NCBI GenBank assembly: GCA_951230915.1
Contig: OX579641.1
Location: forward strand, 9,300,001-9,364,000
Reading direction: 5' to 3'
Length of the DNA stretch: 64,000 nucleotides
Origin: Antitrichia curtipendula
Lineage: Eukaryota; Streptophyta; Bryopsida; Hypnales; Leucodontaceae
The notes under the pieces were generated by a model that searched no databases, was not told the origin of the DNA, and was given only the letters and a program-made list of their open reading frames with translations. A program made the position numbers and the translations under genes. This document shows, piece after piece, positions 59,707-64,000 of the stretch. Position 1 is the stretch's first letter. Each line of letters begins with the position of its first letter.

Positions 59707-61825
59707 ACTTCACCCTTTGTTTCGGTGGCTGAAAGAGTTCGAAGATTTCATATGAAGACTTCAGAACGTGTCCATGTTCTGAGCAATAACTGGTAACCTA
59801 GGTAAATATTCTACGCTAATTGTAGATGCATTGATAGTTAAATATATGGACCAAAGTAATTATCAAGATATCAGAAGTCATTTGGAAAAAATATTAGGGA
59901 CCATCTTCTATGTCGCTATTTCTGCTGTAGGCTTATTGGCTTATTTGGAAGTAGAGTTGACTTACGAAAAAGAACATGACTTGTGGACAGGTTAAGCTGC
60001 ATGGTTCCTTTGTTGTAAATACTTTCTAAAACTTTTTGTTCTGAACTCTTAAGCAATTGATTTTTGAATGACCATCATGGTATCAGATTCTGGAGGCACC
60101 TGCATTGCCCACCTTTACAAAATCGACTCCTCACGTTCAAGAATTTCAGGTGATTGTCAACCATCTGGAATCTGAAAATCGGAAGCCCCTATAGGGTTTG
60201 ACCACTAGTGGATATTCTTTTTAAAGTGTCAAATTTTTGGTATGCTTACAACCTTGCTAGAGTTCCAAGAAAGTCTTGTTAATTTCCTCAAGTTAATTAA
60301 TTTTCACTTGTTTTTCTGACGTATTCCATTTCAACATCGATGTCTCATAGTATTTGGTTTCGTCATTAGGAGTTTTACTTACATACTATGGATCGAGCTC
60401 AACATCATGCAAGCTCATCAGCTTCTTCGTCTGCTGATATGCTCTCTACCTTAGTATGTGCTGAAATTTTTCGAGTTTGAGAGTAAAAGAGCTCATTTTG
60501 GTGTTCGTATTTCAAAAGAGCTCGTTGCCAATTATTTTTCCAGGTATTTTTCATATCTCATGGTGTACTTACAATGAGTGTAATCATGTGCAGGAGAATG
60601 TGCCAAAGCCAAAATACCTGAAACAACGTCCCCCGCAGCTTGAAACAGCTAACCGTGTGCGACCTTCTACCTACGAACAAGCTCTCTATTTGGATTGAGC
60701 CTTTTAATGTCTGCATGTAGTAGCAACAAGATTGATAATAGGTTTTACCCTCATGTCCAACAATGAATCATCCAGATACTTGAATCATCTGCAGGGTGAA
60801 GAGTAGAGAAGAGCTAGAAACAGAGGAGCTTGCAAAGATGCCCAAGTTCAAAGTACGTTCACTTAACAAGATGGTGAGGACATTGTGAATTTTTATTTTG
60901 ACATCTATCTAATTGAAGCTACTCCCTTGCTGTCCGCACTGACATATTAAACTAAATAAGGTCCAAATTTCTAATATAGAGGGTAGTGGAGAATCCTAGT
61001 ACTGGTAACTGATATTGTTTTAGCAAGAATGTAGCATAAGGTGATTTTGATGTTTGAACCCAATTTCGTGGTTTGTACCAGCAGATTTTCGAAACCAAGG
61101 GCGACCTTGGCATTCCTTGGAATCAGAAACGGGAGGTTACTACGCCCCAAGTACGCCTCTTTTAACTAATCCACATGCTGTAGAGACAAAAATTTATGCG
61201 CGCACTATTGGCCTTAATTGCTAAATGGGTTTGAGTTCATCTGTTCATTGTAGGATTTCATTTCAGAACCAATGAACGAGCGCATTCACGTGATCCAGAC
61301 ATACTTGCCGACCAAATACAGAAAGTAAGTGCAGTTTGGGAACCAAAATATTCATCTGGAATCTTTGAAATTGTAAGGTTTGATGGGTTAGAATTTATTG
61401 ATTGAGATGCTTATCTTTGAGCAAGCCAGACAAAGAGGAAACAACGTTACAACCAACAATACTGAAATCGTTTAATCTTTCTACTGACGTAAGCATTCTC
61501 TTCCAATCGGTACCTTCGTTCCTGCATTACAAGGCAATGGTTTTTGTTGGCCAACGTGCTCATGCACTCCATTATTTCCGGTTCACTCTCAAGTTACGCT
61601 TGTTGTAAAGATGTGAGTCTGTGAGGGCTTTATTTCATCCACTCAACAGAATCCATGGATATTATTTTACGTGGATGTTGTAACTGCTGTCAATAGTAAA
61701 ATGTTAGGCAATTTGAAACAAGTTGCCTTTACAAATTGTTAATATTTCATGTTTTGTTTGTAGGAATGGATGCCATCAGGAAATGAGCAAGTGTAATTTG
61801 AGAAGATGTTGCCAAGCAACAACAG
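59707..61825 (+). pseudogene. TPX2: TPX2-like spindle assembly factor, partial multi-exon remnant
   Basis: Exons with splice signals, in TPX2 order: 59707-59792 (V-A-E-R-V-R-R-F); 60087-60149 (I-L-E-A-P-A-L-P, S-T-P-H); 60370-60453 (H-T-M-D-R-A-Q-H-H); 60594 to about 60671 (L-E-T-A-N-R-V-R-P); 60795-60873 (E-L-A-K-M-P-K-F-K-V-R-S-L-N-K); 61085-61150 (I-F-E-T-K-G-D-L-G-I); 61254-61324; 61422-61488 (F-N-L-S-T-D); 61764-61825. Phases agree across most junctions. TPX2 targets Aurora kinase and nucleates spindle microtubules. Defects: the N-terminal part and C-terminal half are missing, an exon between 59792 and 60087 seems lost, exon 60594 has no GT donor, and an in-frame TAA lies at 61794-61796. 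Probably a pseudogene. Confidence 0.7.
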
Positions 61826-62439
61826 GTACTTGAGCATAAGTTATTGTAGTTAGGAGCTCATATACACCCTAGTTGTTTCATAACTCCCCTTCTATTGCTC
61901 TTCATGTATCCTTTGAACATCACTAATGTTTTGCATGACCTAAAAATTTCAGTCTAATATGCTTTATAGATAGCTGAACCATTGAGAGCTAGACAAAGAC
62001 ATAGTTCATGATACCATAAGCAAAGATGCTTTTGATTTTATTGCAAGACTAAATTCTAGATTGTTACTTAAACCAATTCTAGTGGACTTTTTGGAGAAGT
62101 TGTTATTTAGCATGTGTAAACTAGTAGGAAGTGGTCCACAAAATCACATTTTTAATTTATGCTTTTTGTTGCTATGGACTGAGGTTTTATTTAATTTGAT
62201 TGAATAGCCTAGGCAATATTGAATGTGGTGGAGTTAGTGTTTATTGATTGTTTATCATGCCATGTGGATTATTAGTTGTCTTCATCAAAGTATGTAGGTT
62301 GTCTTGCATGGTGTTCAATATAAATCTTATAAATCTCACTGTGTTCTATAATCATGGTGTTCAATATAAACATAAGTGAGTTGTAAGATTGAAAATAAAA
62401 CAAAACTAAATATGAAAGCACACAATTTCATAAAAGTGG
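61826..62439. other. AT-rich intergenic DNA
   Basis: No further TPX2 exon or other gene recognised. A local repeat (tggtgttcaatataaa, at about 62310 and 62357) occurs. Confidence 0.35.
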
Positions 62440-62530
62440 CAACAATGTCTGACTCAATGTTAACAAAGCCTAAACTCATAATTATTACCAAACTATAATG
62501 TAGAAAAGTTAGTTATAGTGCAAAAGGGAA

Positions 62531-62860
62531 GCTCTGATACTACTTATATTTGGTGAACTAGTTACCATGCAAAAAAACTAGTCAACTCATAACCAATATT
62601 GAACTATAATGCAATAAAATAAGTCAATTGTGAAAGGAAAGCTGTGATACTAGTTATAATGCAAAAAACTAGTTACTTCATAACTATTAATTGAAATATA
62701 ATGCAAAAAAATAAGTCAGTTGTGAAAGGGAAGCTGTGATACTAGTTATAATGCAAAAAACTAGTTACTTCATAACTATTAATTGAACTATAATGCAAAA
62801 AAATGAGTCAGTTATGAAAGGAAAACTGTGGTACTATGGTTTCTCTTGTCACACTGATAC
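62531..62860. repeat. 92-bp tandem repeat beside the transposase gene
   Basis: Units starting GCTGTGATACTAGTTATAAT at 62641, 62733 and (ACTGTGGTAC) 62825 are exactly 92 bp apart; an older, longer unit starts at 62531 (110 bp). Each holds 'aactagttacttcataacta' and 'aatgcaaaaaaatragtcag'. It lies just beyond the 3' end of the transposase ORF. Confidence 0.85.
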
Positions 62861-62881
62861 TCCTTACTCTTCAACTAGTCT

Positions 62882-64000
62882 TTACTCTTCCACTGCTAGG
62901 TTGGCTCTTCCTCTTCCAAAACCTAATGCTGATACTTGTGAATACTTCCATGCATGTGTCCATGGTACAGCTTGAAGTGGTGGAAATTTTGGTAATGGGA
63001 TGCCTTCAGTTCTGGATCTCTTTGCTTTTAATCTTGCCATAGCAATAGATTGGTTATTCCTACATTGTTGTGGTTGAAAACCACAATATGGAGCTTGCCA
63101 TGTAGGAGGGATGTTTGCTTTGATGAGTTCATGAAGCCTCTCACCATATTCTTTACAAGCCTTTGATGTCCATCTTGCCTTGAATCTTTTATTTGTTTCT
63201 TTCTCTTCCTTCCTTGCTTTTTTGGCAAGTATGATTTGATCTTTTATAATTTCCCTTTGCCTTTTGGTGAGTTCTCTCTCCTTCTTTCTATTTTCTTTTT
63301 CTAGCAATGCTTCAGCTTTTTTCATTGCTATCACCTCCATAGTTTCAATGTACATGTCACTTGTCAACATTGCTGATTTGGAGTAGTCAAATCTTGGTTC
63401 ATTGTCTTTGACTTCCTTTTGGGGTTTCCTTGGATGCTGTGGCAGTTGGAGAAATTGACTGATGTCTGATGTGACTATTGGTGCTAGTCCTCTTTGTTGA
63501 GAAGACAATAACTCCTCATGTCCTTCTAGGTCAACATAATAGTGCACCATCCTTTCTTGGGTTGAAGGTATGTCCTCCTCCAAAATCTCTTGAATTGTTA
63601 CTTCTTTTGTTTGCTGAATGAAAACTTCATTTGGCCCCATTTTTGCCTCCATCTTGGTTGGATCTAAAGGCCAAATTCCTGTAGCTCTAAATCCAAACTT
63701 GATGTTCTGGGATGAGCAAGCTCTTTTAAGTGCTAATGATGACCATTGAGCTAGATCCTCTTTTCTAACTTTTTGTCCTCTATGTCCCATTGTCCAGACA
63801 TCCCTATAGGCACGGAAGGCTATTTTGAAGGGCTTGAAGACAGCCACATCTAGAGGTTGCAAGGCATGGGAAGTATGAGAAGGTAATGACAACAAGTCTA
63901 ATCCAACCTTTTTTGCTTTTTTGCATACCTCTAGTGTTATATGAGAATTGTGACCATCAAAAATCATTAAGTTCCGGTTTGTTGAAGACATACCTTTACT
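62882..64000 (-). CDS. Pogo/Tigger-like DDE transposase, partial (runs off right edge)
   Basis: Minus strand, open from the right edge to the TAG at 62882-62884; the frame continues upstream of the first visible Met (63991), so the N-terminus and any CENP-B-type HTH domain lie outside. Motifs, numbered from that Met: L-M-I-F-D-G-H-N-S-H (8-17) with the second catalytic Asp; L-P-S-H-T-S-H-A-L-Q-P-L-D-V-A-V-F (37-53), the last catalytic block; G-F-R-A-T-G-I-W-P-L-D-P, the DDE_1 C-terminal signature. Residues about 228-280 are a Lys/Glu/Arg-rich coiled coil. No stop or frameshift in 370 codons, so this copy may be fairly young or domesticated. Transposase for cut-and-paste of a Tc1/mariner-superfamily element. 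Confidence 0.85.
   Translation of the reverse strand, partial: SKGMSSTNRNLMIFDGHNSHITLEVCKKAKKVGLDLLSLPSHTSHALQPLDVAVFKPFKIAFRAYRDVWTMGHRGQKVRKEDLAQWSSLALKRACSSQNIKFGFRATGIWPLDPTKMEAKMGPNEVFIQQTKEVTIQEILEEDIPSTQERMVHYYVDLEGHEELLSSQQRGLAPIVTSDISQFLQLPQHPRKPQKEVKDNEPRFDYSKSAMLTSDMYIETMEVIAMKKAEALLEKENRKKERELTKRQREIIKDQIILAKKARKEEKETNKRFKARWTSKACKEYGERLHELIKANIPPTWQAPYCGFQPQQCRNNQSIAMARLKAKRSRTEGIPLPKFPPLQAVPWTHAWKYSQVSALGFGRGRANLAVEE

Noticed and set aside
59938..59985. Extra TPX2 exon between 59792 and 60087
   Set aside because: An AG...GT bounded open stretch exists, but its phase does not fit the preceding exon and similarity is weak.
1..64000. CRISPR array, bacterial operons or rRNA genes
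   Set aside because: No spaced direct repeats of that kind, no Shine-Dalgarno-led gene series and no rRNA-like sequence; the tandem repeats seen are satellite-like. tRNA genes were not systematically searched.

Overview
The window is nuclear DNA from a land plant. Support comes from a two-exon 3-ketoacyl-CoA synthase gene with GT-AG splicing, TTTAGGG-type telomere-like tracts, a plant-type TPX2 remnant, Ty1/copia and Ty3/gypsy relics of plant lineages, and a Stowaway MITE. Intergenic DNA is very AT-rich, genes are sparse and nested transposons dominate, which suggests a large, repeat-laden genome. The gypsy relic resembles retroelement proteins I remember from bryophytes, ferns and charophyte algae, so a seed-free land plant is my best guess, but this is inference.

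Layout. 1-13.1 kb: AT-rich DNA with three copies (A-C) of a TTAA-bounded inverted-repeat element, a broken Rep-like HUH endonuclease gene (4.7-5.6 kb) and a degenerate ~172-bp tandem array (8.1-9.0 kb). 13.3-17.1 kb: three or four small MITEs. 17.5-20.1 kb: the only apparently intact gene, a KCS on the minus strand, encoding 549 aa over two exons. 21.0-21.5 kb: an almost perfect 497-bp foldback MITE with TTA target duplications. 26.1-35.2 kb: a decayed minus-strand Ty3/gypsy element that carries a recognisable DNA cytosine-5 methyltransferase domain upstream of the reverse transcriptase. It is broken by a hAT-like MITE with an 8-bp target duplication and by a 3.1-kb unidentified insertion, and inverted copies of its leader lie on both sides. 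36.2-42.6 kb: five more TTAA elements (D-H). D sits inside a relative, E carries a Stowaway, and F-G-H abut at shared TTAA-type junctions. 43.5-51.6 kb: several MITEs of different sequence that all begin AGGT and are flanked by TA. 53.9-58.7 kb: a TAA-flanked Harbinger-like MITE and a 5'-truncated copia element with one LTR. 59.5-61.8 kb: a short-chain dehydrogenase exon joined in phase to a row of TPX2 exons, probably a chimeric pseudogene. 62.5-64 kb: 92-bp tandem repeats and a pogo/Tigger-type DDE transposase that runs off the right edge.

There is no operon-like organisation. The KCS gene is a GC-rich island in AT-rich repeats. The most notable points are the methyltransferase carried by a Ty3/gypsy relic, the TTAA-targeting non-autonomous family (piggyBac-like by its ends), the many AGGT...ACCT/TA MITE families, and the SDR-TPX2 chimera. 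All similarities are by eye and memory; no database search was run.
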